Part shown: one piece after another, positions 8,918 through 17,834 of the stretch | How the letters are laid out: each line of letters opens with the position of its first letter | Position numbering within the stretch: the stretch's first letter is position 1 | Source of the DNA: Vulcanimicrobiota bacterium | GTDB taxonomy: Bacteria > Vulcanimicrobiota > Vulcanimicrobiia > Vulcanimicrobiales > Vulcanimicrobiaceae | Length of the DNA: 64,000 nucleotides | Assembly (NCBI GenBank): GCA_003168375.1 | Contig: PMSI01000001.1 | Coordinates: forward strand, 186,001-250,000 | Reading direction: 5' to 3' | Position numbers and translations under genes: made by a program | The notes under the pieces: generated by a model | Database searches by the model: none | Seen by the model: the letters and a program-made list of their open reading frames with translations, nothing else | What the model was told of the DNA's origin: nothing

Positions 8918-10195
8918 ATGAGAGGCGACGTTTCGCCGGCGTTCCGGCGCGTGCTGGCGCACGAACTGCCTCGCTGGCGGGCCGACGGCGTGATCGACGA
9001 GGCGGCGTCGCAGGCCCTGGTTCGCCGATACGAGCTCGACCGGATCGCCGAGGCGCAGCGCGGTTGGGCCACGTGGGCGTTCGCGATTCTCGGCGCGGTC
9101 GCGATCGGCGCCGGAATCCTCAGCTTCGTCGCCGCGAACTGGGCCGCGATCGACTCCGCCGCGCGCTTTGGGATCGTCTTCGCGGCGACGATCGTCGCCT
9201 ACGGCGCCGCGTTCGCGCTACGCGCCCGCGGTCGGCATGCGCTCGCCGAAGCTGCATTCGTCGCCGCGGCGCTCGGTTTCGGCGGCTCGATCGCCCTCGG
9301 CGCGCAGCAGTTCAATTTCTCGCTGAGCGCGTGGCTCGTCTACGCGATCTGGGCCGCGGGGCTCGTTCCGCTCGCGCTGGTGCTGCGCAGCCTTCCGGTC
9401 GCGACCGTCGCGCTGGCCGCCGGGGCGATCTCGCTGCCGATGCACCAGTACGAGAACGCACGCGCGGGCACGCTGCTCCTCACGCATCTCGCCGTCTTCG
9501 CGGTCCTCGCAATGCTGCTGAGCCGGCGGCTCGGTGTCCTGTGGTTCCGAGAGCTCGCGGTCGCCGTGATCGCGTCAGGGGTGATCGTCGCGATCGGGGG
9601 GGGGTGGCCATCGATCCTCTCGACCACGGGCGCGATCGGCCTCGTGGCGGCGCTGGTGATCGCGGCCGGCCTGGCCCGCTCGCAGGCGCTTCGCGTGATC
9701 GGCATCGGCGCTGCGCTCCTGCTCGCCGCGCCGTCGACGTTCTGGTTTATGTATTCGGGGGGGGCAACGTTCCGCGCCGACGGCGGGCCGCTCGAAGCGG
9801 TCGCGACGGCGCTGCTCGCCGCGGCGGCTGGCGCGGTCTTCTTCGTCCACGGCCGGTCTGTCGTCCGGTTTCTGCCTGCCGGCATCGCGTTAGCACTGGC
9901 GATTCTGCTGCCGCACTTCGGATTGCCACCGCTTTCCGGCGTCGTGATCGCGAACGCGCTGATCTTGGTGCCGGCCGTCATGCTGATCATGCGCGGCGGC
10001 GCGCTTCGCGACCGCACCCCATTTCTGTGCGGTACCGCCGTCTGCGCGCTCGACGGCTTCTTGCAGTTCGCGGAGTACGACCACAACCTGGGGGCCAAAG
10101 CCGTGGCGTTCATCGTGGTCGGGATCGCGTTCGTCGGCGCGGCGCTGGTGTTCGAGCGCCGGCAGCCCACTGCGGAGCCGGCGCATGCGGCGTGA
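8918..10195 (+). CDS. DUF2157 domain-containing integral membrane protein
   Basis: The first 65 residues are soluble and match the DUF2157 start (LAHELPRWRADGVIDEAASQ style: a short helical domain ending with a Trp-rich turn). About ten hydrophobic membrane segments follow, beginning with FAILGAVAIGAGILSFVAAN. The family is of unknown function. It overlaps by 11 bp the next gene, a GDYXXLXY-type protein, which is its usual partner in other bacteria, so they probably form one complex in the envelope. No enzymatic motif was seen. Confidence 0.85.
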   Translation: MRGDVSPAFRRVLAHELPRWRADGVIDEAASQALVRRYELDRIAEAQRGWATWAFAILGAVAIGAGILSFVAANWAAIDSAARFGIVFAATIVAYGAAFALRARGRHALAEAAFVAAALGFGGSIALGAQQFNFSLSAWLVYAIWAAGLVPLALVLRSLPVATVALAAGAISLPMHQYENARAGTLLLTHLAVFAVLAMLLSRRLGVLWFRELAVAVIASGVIVAIGGGWPSILSTTGAIGLVAALVIAAGLARSQALRVIGIGAALLLAAPSTFWFMYSGGATFRADGGPLEAVATALLAAAAGAVFFVHGRSVVRFLPAGIALALAILLPHFGLPPLSGVVIANALILVPAVMLIMRGGALRDRTPFLCGTAVCALDGFLQFAEYDHNLGAKAVAFIVVGIAFVGAALVFERRQPTAEPAHAA

Positions 10196-10793
10196 CATGC
10201 TCGCCCTCGCGGCCGCGCTTGCCGTCCAGGTCGTCCTCGTCGCGGCGATCCCACTTCACGAGACGTTGGTCCGGATGACCGGGCGAACCGTCGTGATCGC
10301 CGTCGAGCCGTTCGACCCGTACGACCCGGTTCGTGGCTACCACGCCGACTTCACATATCCGGGCTTCGACCGGACACTGCCCGGCTTTGACCACGAGGCA
10401 GCCGACGGATCGCCTGCATTGGTGGTACTCCAGCCGACTCGTGCCGAGGAAGGCGTGCGCCCGGTCCGCATCGTTCGCTCTCTTGCAGACAGTCGCGGGG
10501 CCGTCGTGCTGCGGGCTCGGTATGTGCTGTACGGCGAATGCCGCCGCGGCGCGGATGTTAGCGCCTGCCGCTTCCTTCACGTGACCCCGGATGTATGGTA
10601 CGCCGACGAGGGGACTTTCAACACGATGGGCGGGTTCTTGCGGCAGCACCTGGCGGTCGCCGAGCTGCGGGTCACGCCGGACGGGGATGCTTCGCTGCTC
10701 CGCCTGCGAGCGTCGGGGGCCGGAATGGTTCCTGTGGCTCCTCCGCTTTTCCAGCTGCGACCTTCACCTCCCGGAATGGGTCCTAAGAGATAG
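10185..10793 (+). CDS. GDYXXLXY domain-containing membrane-anchored protein
   Basis: A 202-residue protein with one N-terminal membrane anchor (LALAAALAVQVVLVAAIPLH). The segment VEPFDPYDPVRGYHADFTYP near residue 45 corresponds to the family signature, in which a Pro-x-Asp-Pro precedes the Gly-Asp-Tyr block; here the dipeptide is Gly-Tyr, a mild variant. The family travels with DUF2157 proteins, as it does here with an 11-bp overlap. The function is unknown; an extracytoplasmic role is inferred from the anchor. Its stop codon falls within the first arm of a perfect inverted repeat. Confidence 0.75.
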   Translation: MRRDMLALAAALAVQVVLVAAIPLHETLVRMTGRTVVIAVEPFDPYDPVRGYHADFTYPGFDRTLPGFDHEAADGSPALVVLQPTRAEEGVRPVRIVRSLADSRGAVVLRARYVLYGECRRGADVSACRFLHVTPDVWYADEGTFNTMGGFLRQHLAVAELRVTPDGDASLLRLRASGAGMVPVAPPLFQLRPSPPGMGPKR

Positions 10794-10815
10794 TGCAGAA
10801 AGCCCTGCACTATCT
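10788..10815. promoter_or_regulatory. Perfect 11-bp inverted repeat upstream of sufB
   Basis: AGATAGTGCAG and its exact complement are separated by six bases. The second arm ends 38 bp before the sufB start codon. There is no T-run after it on the + strand, so it is more likely a regulator operator or an mRNA hairpin than an intrinsic terminator. Confidence 0.55.
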
Positions 10816-10853
10816 TGACCCGTCCGGGCAGTACCGCCTACGCTGGGAGACCG

Positions 10854-12263
10854 ATGGCCGCCACGACCGATGCCCTGATCGAGGAATACCGACACGGTTT
10901 CCACGATTCCGAAGAAAACTACGCGTTCAAGTCCGACAAGGGCTTGAACCGCGAGATCGTCGAGCGCATCTCGTCGATGAAGAACGAGCCCGCTTGGATG
11001 CTCGATTTCCGGCTGCGCGCCTACGACGTCTTCCGTGCCAAACCGATGCCGACGTGGGGCGACACCGAGCTCCTCAACGAGATCGACTTCGACAACATCC
11101 GCTACTTCGTCAAAGCGGGCGAGCGCACCGAACAGAACTGGGACGACGTCCCGGACGACATCAAGCGCACCTTCGACCGGCTCGGGATCCCCGAAGCGGA
11201 GCGTAAGTTCCTCAGCGGCGTCTCGGCGCAATACGAGTCCGAGGTGGTCTACCACTCCGTCATCGAGGAGCTCGAAAGAGACGGCGTGATCTTCTGCGAC
11301 ATGGACACGGCGCTGCGCGAGCATCCCGAGATCGTCCGGAAGTACCTCTCGACCGTCATCCCGATCCAAGACAACAAATTCGCCGCACTGAACTCCGCGG
11401 TGTGGTCGGGCGGCTCGTTCGTCTACGTGCCCAAGGGCGTCGAAGTGAAGATGCCGCTCCAGGCCTACTTTCGGATCAACACCGAGAACATGGGCCAGTT
11501 CGAGCGCACGCTGATCATCGCCGACGAAGGCTCGAAGGTGCACTACATCGAGGGCTGCACGGCACCGCAGTTCTCCACCGCCTCGCTGCACTCGGCGGTC
11601 GTCGAGCTGATCGCGATGGACGGCGCGTCGATCCGCTACACGACGATTCAGAACTGGTACCGCAACATCTTCAACCTCGTCACCAAGCGCGCCGTCGCGT
11701 ACAAGAACGCGACGGTCGAGTGGGTCGACGGCAACATCGGCAGCCGGCTGACGATGAAGTATCCCGCGATCTACCTGATGGGCGAGGGCGCGCGCGGCGA
11801 GATTCTCTCGGCGGCGTTCGCCGGCGAGGGCCAGCATCAGGACGCCGGCGCGAAGGTGATTCACGCGGCGCCGAACACGACCTCGGTCGTGACCAACAAG
11901 TCGGTCACCGCGCACGGCGGCAAGACGACCTATCGCGGCCTGGTCGAAATCCATGCGGGCGCGGTCGGCGCGAAAACGCGCGTCAAGTGCGACGCCCTGA
12001 TCATGGACGACAAGTCGTCCTCCGACACGAAGCCGACGATGAAGATCGACGAGCAGCGCTCGACGGTCGAGCACGAAGCGTCGGTCTCGAAGATCGGCGA
12101 GGAGCAGCTCTTCTACGCGATGAGCCGGGGCCTCAGCGAAGCGGACGCGACGGCGATGATCGTCAACGGGTTCTTCGACTTCTTCGTCAAGGAGCTCCCG
12201 ATGGAGTACGCCGTCGAGCTCAACCGCCTGATCAAGCTCGAGATGGAAGGTTCCGTCGGTTAA
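10854..12263 (+). CDS. sufB: Fe-S cluster assembly scaffold protein SufB
   Basis: SufB is the scaffold subunit of the SUF iron-sulfur assembly system, normally acting with SufC and SufD. The 469-residue length and blocks such as [20 protein letters not shown] (near residue 183), [11 protein letters not shown] with the conserved cysteine (near 236), and the C-terminal [18 protein letters not shown] are diagnostic. I chose the ATG at 10854 with GGGAGA just upstream; an in-frame ATG 13 codons earlier lies in the inverted repeat region. sufC, sufD and sufS are not adjacent, so the system is split in this genome. Confidence 0.95.
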   Translation: MAATTDALIEEYRHGFHDSEENYAFKSDKGLNREIVERISSMKNEPAWMLDFRLRAYDVFRAKPMPTWGDTELLNEIDFDNIRYFVKAGERTEQNWDDVPDDIKRTFDRLGIPEAERKFLSGVSAQYESEVVYHSVIEELERDGVIFCDMDTALREHPEIVRKYLSTVIPIQDNKFAALNSAVWSGGSFVYVPKGVEVKMPLQAYFRINTENMGQFERTLIIADEGSKVHYIEGCTAPQFSTASLHSAVVELIAMDGASIRYTTIQNWYRNIFNLVTKRAVAYKNATVEWVDGNIGSRLTMKYPAIYLMGEGARGEILSAAFAGEGQHQDAGAKVIHAAPNTTSVVTNKSVTAHGGKTTYRGLVEIHAGAVGAKTRVKCDALIMDDKSSSDTKPTMKIDEQRSTVEHEASVSKIGEEQLFYAMSRGLSEADATAMIVNGFFDFFVKELPMEYAVELNRLIKLEMEGSVG

Positions 12264-12288
12264 GAGGACGTCGACGGACGACCGGATC

Positions 12289-12834
12289 GTGCACGCTCGA
12301 CCGCTTCTGGCCTTCGTTAGCGTCATCGTCTTCGTAGCCTCCGCGCCCCAGCCGGCGCGCGCTGCGAAGATATGCGCGTGGTCGATCCCCGTCGACATGG
12401 TCGACAAGGTCTACTCCGGGACCGCCCGCGCGGGGACCGTCTTTCGCTTCCGCGTGACCGCCGGCGCGGCGCGCGAGGACGGCGTCAAGATCCCGGCGGG
12501 CTCGATGGGCTACGGCGTGATCCGCAGCGCAAGTTCCGCCGGCCGGCACAATCACGACGGGATGCTGGCGCTCGAACCGCGTTACATCGTGGTGCCCAAG
12601 CCGCACGACTCGGTGCGGGTCGACGTCACGATGAACCCGACGCTTCCGGTGCAGTGGACGCCCTCCGAGCCGCTGCTGAACAAGGCCGCTTCACATGTGC
12701 CGCTGCCCGTCCCGGGACTCATCATGACCGGCGTGAACCAAGTCCGCTGGGGGCGCAACATCACGCTCGGCCCGGGCTTCACCTTCACCGTGCTGCCGGT
12801 CGAAAATCTGGCCGCCGCGGCCCCGGTCTGCTGA
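12289..12834 (+). CDS. Secreted protein of unknown function
   Basis: A 181-residue protein with a cleavable signal peptide (hydrophobic LLAFVSVIVFVASA, then an Ala-x-Ala-type site near residue 25). The mature part is predicted to be beta-rich, with motifs like AGTVFRFRVTAGAAREDGVKI and two cysteines, one near each end. It starts at GTG shortly after sufB and is followed one base later by a hydrolase gene, so the three may be transcribed together. I do not recognise a family. Confidence 0.6.
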   Translation: MHARPLLAFVSVIVFVASAPQPARAAKICAWSIPVDMVDKVYSGTARAGTVFRFRVTAGAAREDGVKIPAGSMGYGVIRSASSAGRHNHDGMLALEPRYIVVPKPHDSVRVDVTMNPTLPVQWTPSEPLLNKAASHVPLPVPGLIMTGVNQVRWGRNITLGPGFTFTVLPVENLAAAAPVC

Positions 12835-12835
12835 A

Positions 12836-13693
12836 GTGCGGCCGTCGCGCATCCTCGCGCGGCTCGGAATGACGCTGACGGTGCTGGCTGCCGTCGCCGG
12901 CACCGCGCTCGCCGCCGGCGCGCCGATCCCGATCGGCGAGGCGTTTGTGCTCTATCCGCGCCGCGTGCCGGTCGCGGCGTGGCGCGCGCGTCCCGAGCTG
13001 CGGCCGTTCGTCGTGCGCGCCCGCAACGGGACGCAGCTGCGCGGGTGGATCGTCCCCGGGAGCCGGCCGAACGCACCGTGGACGCTCACCTTTACCGGCA
13101 ATGCCGGGACCGCGCAGTCGATGCTCGGCATCGGGATGTGGTTCGCGCGGCGGACCGGATCGACGACCGTGCTGTGGGACTACCGGGGCTTCGGTTTCTC
13201 CGACGGCAGACCGAGCATCGCGGCGACGCGCGACGATGCGCTGCGCGTTTACGATGCGATGCGCGCCCGCAGCGGTGGCAACCTCGTTCTCTACGGGAAC
13301 TCCTTCGGCACGACGATCGCGACGCGCGTCGCGACCGCGCGGCCGGTCCGCGCGCTGGTGCTCCACGCTGCGCCGTCGTCGGCGACGGAACTGTTCGGGG
13401 CGTTCCGCGACCGCTATCTCCCGCCGTTCATGCGCCGCCTGCGCCCGATCCCGACCCCGGCCGTCCGCGAGGACTTCGACCTCGTGCGCGAGATCCGGAC
13501 GGTGCGGGCACCGACGATCGTCCTGCACGGCACAGCCGACGCGACGATCCCGATCGCGGAGGGCCGCGCCGTCGAAGCCGCCTCCGGCGCTGCGGTGAAG
13601 CGGTTCGTCGCGCTGCCCGGCGTGCCGCACCCGGTGATCGACTACGGCACCCCGGGCGGTGACGCGCTGGTCGCGTTCCTCGCGGCTATTTGA
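12836..13693 (+). CDS. Alpha/beta-hydrolase, exported
   Basis: A 285-residue protein with an N-terminal hydrophobic signal (ILARLGMTLTVLAAVAGTALA). The core is a serine hydrolase: the nucleophile elbow is LYGNSFGTTIA near residue 160, the acid probably the Asp of HGTADATIPI near 232, and the histidine that of GVPHPVIDYG near 265. DYRGFGFSDGRPS supplies the strand before the elbow. This arrangement resembles the BEM46/FrsA-like peptidase_S9 or hydrolase_4 groups. The substrate is unknown. Translation begins two bases after the upstream secreted protein gene. Confidence 0.8.
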   Translation: MRPSRILARLGMTLTVLAAVAGTALAAGAPIPIGEAFVLYPRRVPVAAWRARPELRPFVVRARNGTQLRGWIVPGSRPNAPWTLTFTGNAGTAQSMLGIGMWFARRTGSTTVLWDYRGFGFSDGRPSIAATRDDALRVYDAMRARSGGNLVLYGNSFGTTIATRVATARPVRALVLHAAPSSATELFGAFRDRYLPPFMRRLRPIPTPAVREDFDLVREIRTVRAPTIVLHGTADATIPIAEGRAVEAASGAAVKRFVALPGVPHPVIDYGTPGGDALVAFLAAI

Positions 13694-13751
13694 CGCCGAG
13701 CAGGGAGAGAGGCGGAACGGGTCATGCCCCCGCCTTCGCGAACGAAGCGGT

Positions 13752-14060
13752 GTGTCCCATCCTGTTGCGAAGCGTGACGACATTCCGCCGGGCACGGCGA
13801 AAAAGGTCGTGGTCGACGGCGTCGAGGTACTGCTGTGCAACGTCGACGGCGCGCTGTACGCCGTCGAAGACGTCTGCACGCATGACGGCGGACCGCTCGA
13901 TCAAGGCGAGCTGCAAGACTGCCGGATCATGTGCCCGCGCCACGGCGCGACGTTCGACGTGACCACGGGGGCGGCGCTGACGCCTCCCGCCGTCGTCCCG
14001 CTCGCCACCTACCCGGTCCGCGTCGAAGGAGACGACGTCTTCGTCGACCCTTCGTCCTGA
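13752..14060 (+). CDS. Rieske [2Fe-2S] ferredoxin-like protein
   Basis: A small (about 102 residues) stand-alone Rieske protein. The two cluster-binding boxes are CTHDGGPL near residue 42 and CPRHGATF near residue 61, giving the Cys-x-His and Cys-x-x-His ligands. Such proteins act as electron carriers for oxygenases or with Suf proteins. I start it at the GTG at 13752 (SHPVAKRDDIPPG follows); longer starts run into the hydrolase gene. Its partner is not obvious, though sufB lies 1.5 kb upstream on the same strand. Confidence 0.85.
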   Translation: MSHPVAKRDDIPPGTAKKVVVDGVEVLLCNVDGALYAVEDVCTHDGGPLDQGELQDCRIMCPRHGATFDVTTGAALTPPAVVPLATYPVRVEGDDVFVDPSS

Positions 14061-14133
14061 CAGCCGGATGCTTCGGCTGCGCACCGTTTGTCGAACGACA
14101 CCGGGGCCGAGCCGGAGTTACCATAGTCGCATC

Positions 14134-14976
14134 ATGGCGACGAGGCTCTTGATCTGCCCGCCCGGCCACTACGACGTCCGGTACTCGATCAACCCGTGGA
14201 TGACGCCGCACGTCGGCGATTCCGCGCCCGATGCGGCGCGCCAATGGGACCGTTTCGTCGAGCTGATCGGCTGCGTCGGCGACGTGGAGCTGGTGCAGGC
14301 CGAGCCGCAGGCACAGACGCCGGACATCGTCTTCACCGCCAACGCGGCCCTGATGGTCGGCAACCTCGCGATCGTCTCGAGCTTCCGGCACGCCGAGCGG
14401 CGCCGCGAGCAGCCGGTCTATCGCGCCGCGCTCGCCCGCGCCGGCTACGCGACGACGTTCCTGCGCCAGACCTATTTCGAAGGCGCGGGCGACGCGCTGT
14501 TCGATCGCGTGCGCCCGATCCTCTACGCGGGCTACGGCTGGCGGACCGAGCGCGGCGCGACGATGCAGCTCCAGGAGATCGTCGGCTGCCGCGTCCTCCC
14601 GTTGCTGCTCGCCGACGAGCGCTTCTACCACCTGGACACGGCGCTGTGCCCGCTTTCGAGCGGCCACGTGCTGGCGTACATGGACGCGTTCTCGCCGCAC
14701 GCGCAGACGATGCTGCGGCGGGCGGTCGAGCCCGGGTACCTGATCGAGGTCTCGGTCGACGACGCACTGCGCTTCGCGTGTAACGCGGTCGAGATCGAGG
14801 ACGCGCTGGTGATGCACGATTGCTCGCGGCGTCTTCGCGAGCGCCTCAACGCGATCGGCTACCGCGTCTTCTGCACCGAGCTCGACGAGTTCATCAAGGC
14901 CGGCGGAAGTGCCAAGTCGCTGACGCTACGGCTCGACGACGGCCCGGCCGCCGGGATCGCTGCCGCGACCGCGTAG
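14134..14976 (+). CDS. Dimethylarginine dimethylaminohydrolase / amidinotransferase family protein
   Basis: A 280-residue protein of the guanidino-group-modifying superfamily. Family blocks are NPWM near residue 23, PDIVFTANAALM near 65 with the substrate-binding Asp, the FEGAGDALF block near 113, FYHLDTALCPL near 170 with the catalytic His, and a C-terminal cysteine in FCTELDEFIKAGGSAKSLTL. The closest functional types hydrolyse dimethylarginine or citrulline-type substrates, but plain sequence does not decide. The upstream ATG at 14068 adds a poor 22-residue leader, so I start at MATRLLICPPG. Confidence 0.8.
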   Translation: MATRLLICPPGHYDVRYSINPWMTPHVGDSAPDAARQWDRFVELIGCVGDVELVQAEPQAQTPDIVFTANAALMVGNLAIVSSFRHAERRREQPVYRAALARAGYATTFLRQTYFEGAGDALFDRVRPILYAGYGWRTERGATMQLQEIVGCRVLPLLLADERFYHLDTALCPLSSGHVLAYMDAFSPHAQTMLRRAVEPGYLIEVSVDDALRFACNAVEIEDALVMHDCSRRLRERLNAIGYRVFCTELDEFIKAGGSAKSLTLRLDDGPAAGIAAATA

Positions 14977-14993
14977 GCGACCAGCCGTCCCGT

Positions 14994-15581
14994 TCAGCGA
15001 CGGTCTGTCGTAGCCCGCGCTTCCGCCGCGGCCCAGGCATCCGGGTCGTCGACGTCGGTGACGTACGCGTCGTCGTGCTCGCCGAGCGAGGCGACCGACA
15101 GCGCCGGGTCGCGCCGGGCGAGCAGCGGCGGATCGGCCGCGTGCAGGGCCGGGATGCGGCTGCGCGCCTTCGGCGACCAGACGACGGGATGGCCCGGCGT
15201 TCCGCCGACGACCGGCCACGCGAGGTCGGCGCCGTCAGGGACGCGGGCGACGAACGCACGCACGCGCTCGGCGTCAAGGAACGGCAGATCGCACGCGAGC
15301 ACGGCGAGGTGCAGGTCCAGGGGAATCGCCGCGTGCGCGAGAGCGAGCGTCTCGCTCGGGCCTGCGGTCGGCTTCGTCACGACGACGCGGACGCCGCGAA
15401 GATCGGCGATGACGTCGGCGACGCGCGGCGTCGCGACGAACACCGGCTCGAGTTCGGCCAGCCCGCGCGCGACGCGTCGCGCGAGCGGCTCTCCGGCGAA
15501 GAGCGCCGTCAGCTTGTCGAACCCCATGCGCTGCGAACGACCGCCCGCCAGGACAACCGTCCGCACGCGTTCGATCTCCAA
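14994..15581 (-). CDS. mobA: Molybdenum cofactor guanylyl/cytidylyltransferase
   Basis: Transfers a nucleotide to molybdopterin to form the dinucleotide cofactor. The nucleotide-binding signature VVLAGGRSQRMGFDKLTA near residue 10 and the metal-site segment LAVLACDLPFL near 95 are clear, and the length of 195 residues is normal. It lies four bases downstream of the molybdopterin-binding subunit of a xanthine-dehydrogenase-type enzyme. That enzyme class carries the cytosine dinucleotide, so this gene may be functionally mocA-like rather than mobA. The context suggests a role in maturing that enzyme. Confidence 0.88.
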   Translation of the reverse strand: MEIERVRTVVLAGGRSQRMGFDKLTALFAGEPLARRVARGLAELEPVFVATPRVADVIADLRGVRVVVTKPTAGPSETLALAHAAIPLDLHLAVLACDLPFLDAERVRAFVARVPDGADLAWPVVGGTPGHPVVWSPKARSRIPALHAADPPLLARRDPALSVASLGEHDDAYVTDVDDPDAWAAAEARATTDRR

Positions 15582-15584
15582 AGG

Positions 15585-17834
15585 TTAGACCGCGGCCTGA
15601 GCGGCGAGCAACTTCTCCGGCACGATCGGCAGATCGCGCAGGCGCACCCCGGTCGCGTGGTAGACCGCGTTGGCGATCGCCGCTGCGACGCCGGTGATCC
15701 CGATCTCGCCGATCCCGCGGACGCCGAGCGGGTTGAACGCGAGGTCGGGCTCCTCGACGAACAGCACGTCGATCGCCGCAATGTCGGCGTTGACCGGAAC
15801 GTGGTAGTCGGCAAAGTTGTTCGTCACCACCGCGCCGGCGCGTGGATCGCGCACCGTCTCCTCCATCAGCGCCATCCCGATCCCCCACACGATCCCACCG
15901 ATCATCTGCGAGCGGGCGGTCTTCGCGTTGAGGATCCGGCCGCAGTCGAAGACGCCGAGCGCACGCGAGACGCGTAGGCGCGCCAGTTCTTCGTCGTAGC
16001 GCACCTCGACGAATTGCGCGCCGAACGAATGGAACGAAAGCCGCTCGCCTTCGTCGCCGGGCGCCGCGCTGCCGAGCGCTTCGATCGCCCCGCTCCCGCC
16101 GAGGCGGACGATCTCGCCGTACGCGATCGCGCGCGACGGTTCGCGCTTCGAACGCAGCCCGCCGTCGCACGCTTCGATTTCATCCTCGCCCAGGCCATGG
16201 AGCGGCGAGCCGCCGGCGGATGTCGCGATCGCGATCGCCTCGCGGTACGCGCGCCGCGCGGCGTCCTGTACCGCGGGTCCGACGCTGGCGGAGCTCATCG
16301 AGCCGCCTGCGACCGGCGCGATCGGGAACGACGAGTCGCCGATGCGCACGCGAATCGCGCGCGGGTCGACGCCGAGCTCGTCGGCGGCGATCTGCGCCAG
16401 GATCGTGTACATCCCGGTGCCGAGGTCGTGCGTTGCGCTCGCGACGTCGACCGAACCGTCGGCGCCGAGCACCACGCGCGCTTGTGCCGGCGAACGCAGC
16501 GCGGGATAGGTCGCGGTGGCGACACCCCAGCCGACGAGCTCGCCGCCATCACGCATCGCGCGCGGGGCTTGCGGGCGCGTGCTCCAGCCGAACGCTTCCG
16601 CGCCGCGCTCGTAGCATGCCAGCAGATGCTTCGACGAGAACGGCAGGCCGCTGGACGGATCGACCGCCGCGTGGTTCCGCCGCAGCACGTCGAGCGGATC
16701 GATGCCGCACGCGGAGGCGAGTTCGTCGAGCGCGCAGCCGAGCGCGAACGAACCCGGTGCCTCGCCCGGTGCGCGCATCGCGGTCGGCGTCGGCACGTCG
16801 AGCCGCGCGATGCTATGCGTCACCGCGATGTTCGGCACGTCGAACAGCATCGCGGTCACGCCGCCGGCGGTCTCGACGAACGTGCCGACCCGCGACGACG
16901 TGCCCAGTACATCGTGCAGTATCGCCTGCAGCCGGCCGTCGCGCGTCGCTCCGAGACGGAGCCGCTGCCGGGTTTCGCTGCGGTAGCCGCACGAGGTGAA
17001 CATCTGCTCGCGCGTCAGCACCAGCTTCACCGGCCGGTTCGTCAGCTTCGCCGCCATCGCGGCGATCAGCGGATGCGGCCAGAAAAAGCCCTTGCAGCCG
17101 AACCCGCCGCCCAGATACGGCGCGATGACCCGCACCTTCTCCTCGTCCAGGCCGAAGCTCTTGGCGAGGACCGCGCGCGTCCCGCGCACCCACTGCGTCG
17201 AATCGTGCACGATCAGCTCGCCGTCGCGCCATTCCGCGACCGTCGCGGAGGGTTCGAGCGGGTTGTGGTTCTCGATCGGCGTGGTGTAGGTCTGGTCGAT
17301 GCGCACACCTGCCGCTTCGAACGCGCGCTCCGGATCGCCGCGCCGCGGCTGCGCGTCGCTACCGAACCACTGCTCCGGCTGCTCGACCGTGCGCGCGCCG
17401 CCCGGCGAGAGCTCGGGCGCGCGCGACTCGTACTCGACGCGCAGCAGCGCCGCCCCGGCCCGTGCAGCCTCGAACGTCTCCGCGATCACCGCCGCCACGT
17501 GCTGTCCGTCGTATTTGATCTCGTCGCTCTGCAGCGGCGCCAGCTCTTCGCTCGACGGCGCGGTGAAATCGAACGGGAGCGCCGGAATGCGCGTGGCATT
17601 GTGGTAGGTGAGCACGTCCACGACACCCTCGACGGCGCGCGTCGCGCGCTCGTCGATCGCGATGATCCGCCCGCACGCGATCGTCGCCTGCACGATCGTC
17701 GCGTGGAGCGGCGCGGCGATCGGTGCGTCCGCGGCGTAGCGCGCCGCACCGGTGACCTTGGCGTGACCGTCGACGCGGTCGATCGGCAACCCGACGAAGC
17801 CGCGCGTCGCCGGGCGTTCCGCCGTCGCGCTCAT
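15585..17834 (-). CDS. Xanthine dehydrogenase family protein, molybdopterin-binding subunit
   Basis: The large catalytic subunit (749 residues) of a molybdenum hydroxylase. The N-terminal a/b-hammerhead part begins IDRVDGHAKVTGAARYAADA. Mo-cofactor loops include YLGGGFGCKGFFWP near residue 245, FALGCALDELA, and GIGEIGITGVAAAIANAV near 700, in which the glutamate is the usual catalytic base. Substrate is probably an aldehyde or aromatic heterocycle; the split into three subunits resembles PaoABC/YagTSR and isoquinoline-oxidoreductase-type enzymes. The ATG at 17834 overlaps the FAD-subunit stop (ATGA). Confidence 0.92.
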   Translation of the reverse strand: MSATAERPATRGFVGLPIDRVDGHAKVTGAARYAADAPIAAPLHATIVQATIACGRIIAIDERATRAVEGVVDVLTYHNATRIPALPFDFTAPSSEELAPLQSDEIKYDGQHVAAVIAETFEAARAGAALLRVEYESRAPELSPGGARTVEQPEQWFGSDAQPRRGDPERAFEAAGVRIDQTYTTPIENHNPLEPSATVAEWRDGELIVHDSTQWVRGTRAVLAKSFGLDEEKVRVIAPYLGGGFGCKGFFWPHPLIAAMAAKLTNRPVKLVLTREQMFTSCGYRSETRQRLRLGATRDGRLQAILHDVLGTSSRVGTFVETAGGVTAMLFDVPNIAVTHSIARLDVPTPTAMRAPGEAPGSFALGCALDELASACGIDPLDVLRRNHAAVDPSSGLPFSSKHLLACYERGAEAFGWSTRPQAPRAMRDGGELVGWGVATATYPALRSPAQARVVLGADGSVDVASATHDLGTGMYTILAQIAADELGVDPRAIRVRIGDSSFPIAPVAGGSMSSASVGPAVQDAARRAYREAIAIATSAGGSPLHGLGEDEIEACDGGLRSKREPSRAIAYGEIVRLGGSGAIEALGSAAPGDEGERLSFHSFGAQFVEVRYDEELARLRVSRALGVFDCGRILNAKTARSQMIGGIVWGIGMALMEETVRDPRAGAVVTNNFADYHVPVNADIAAIDVLFVEEPDLAFNPLGVRGIGEIGITGVAAAIANAVYHATGVRLRDLPIVPEKLLAAQAAV

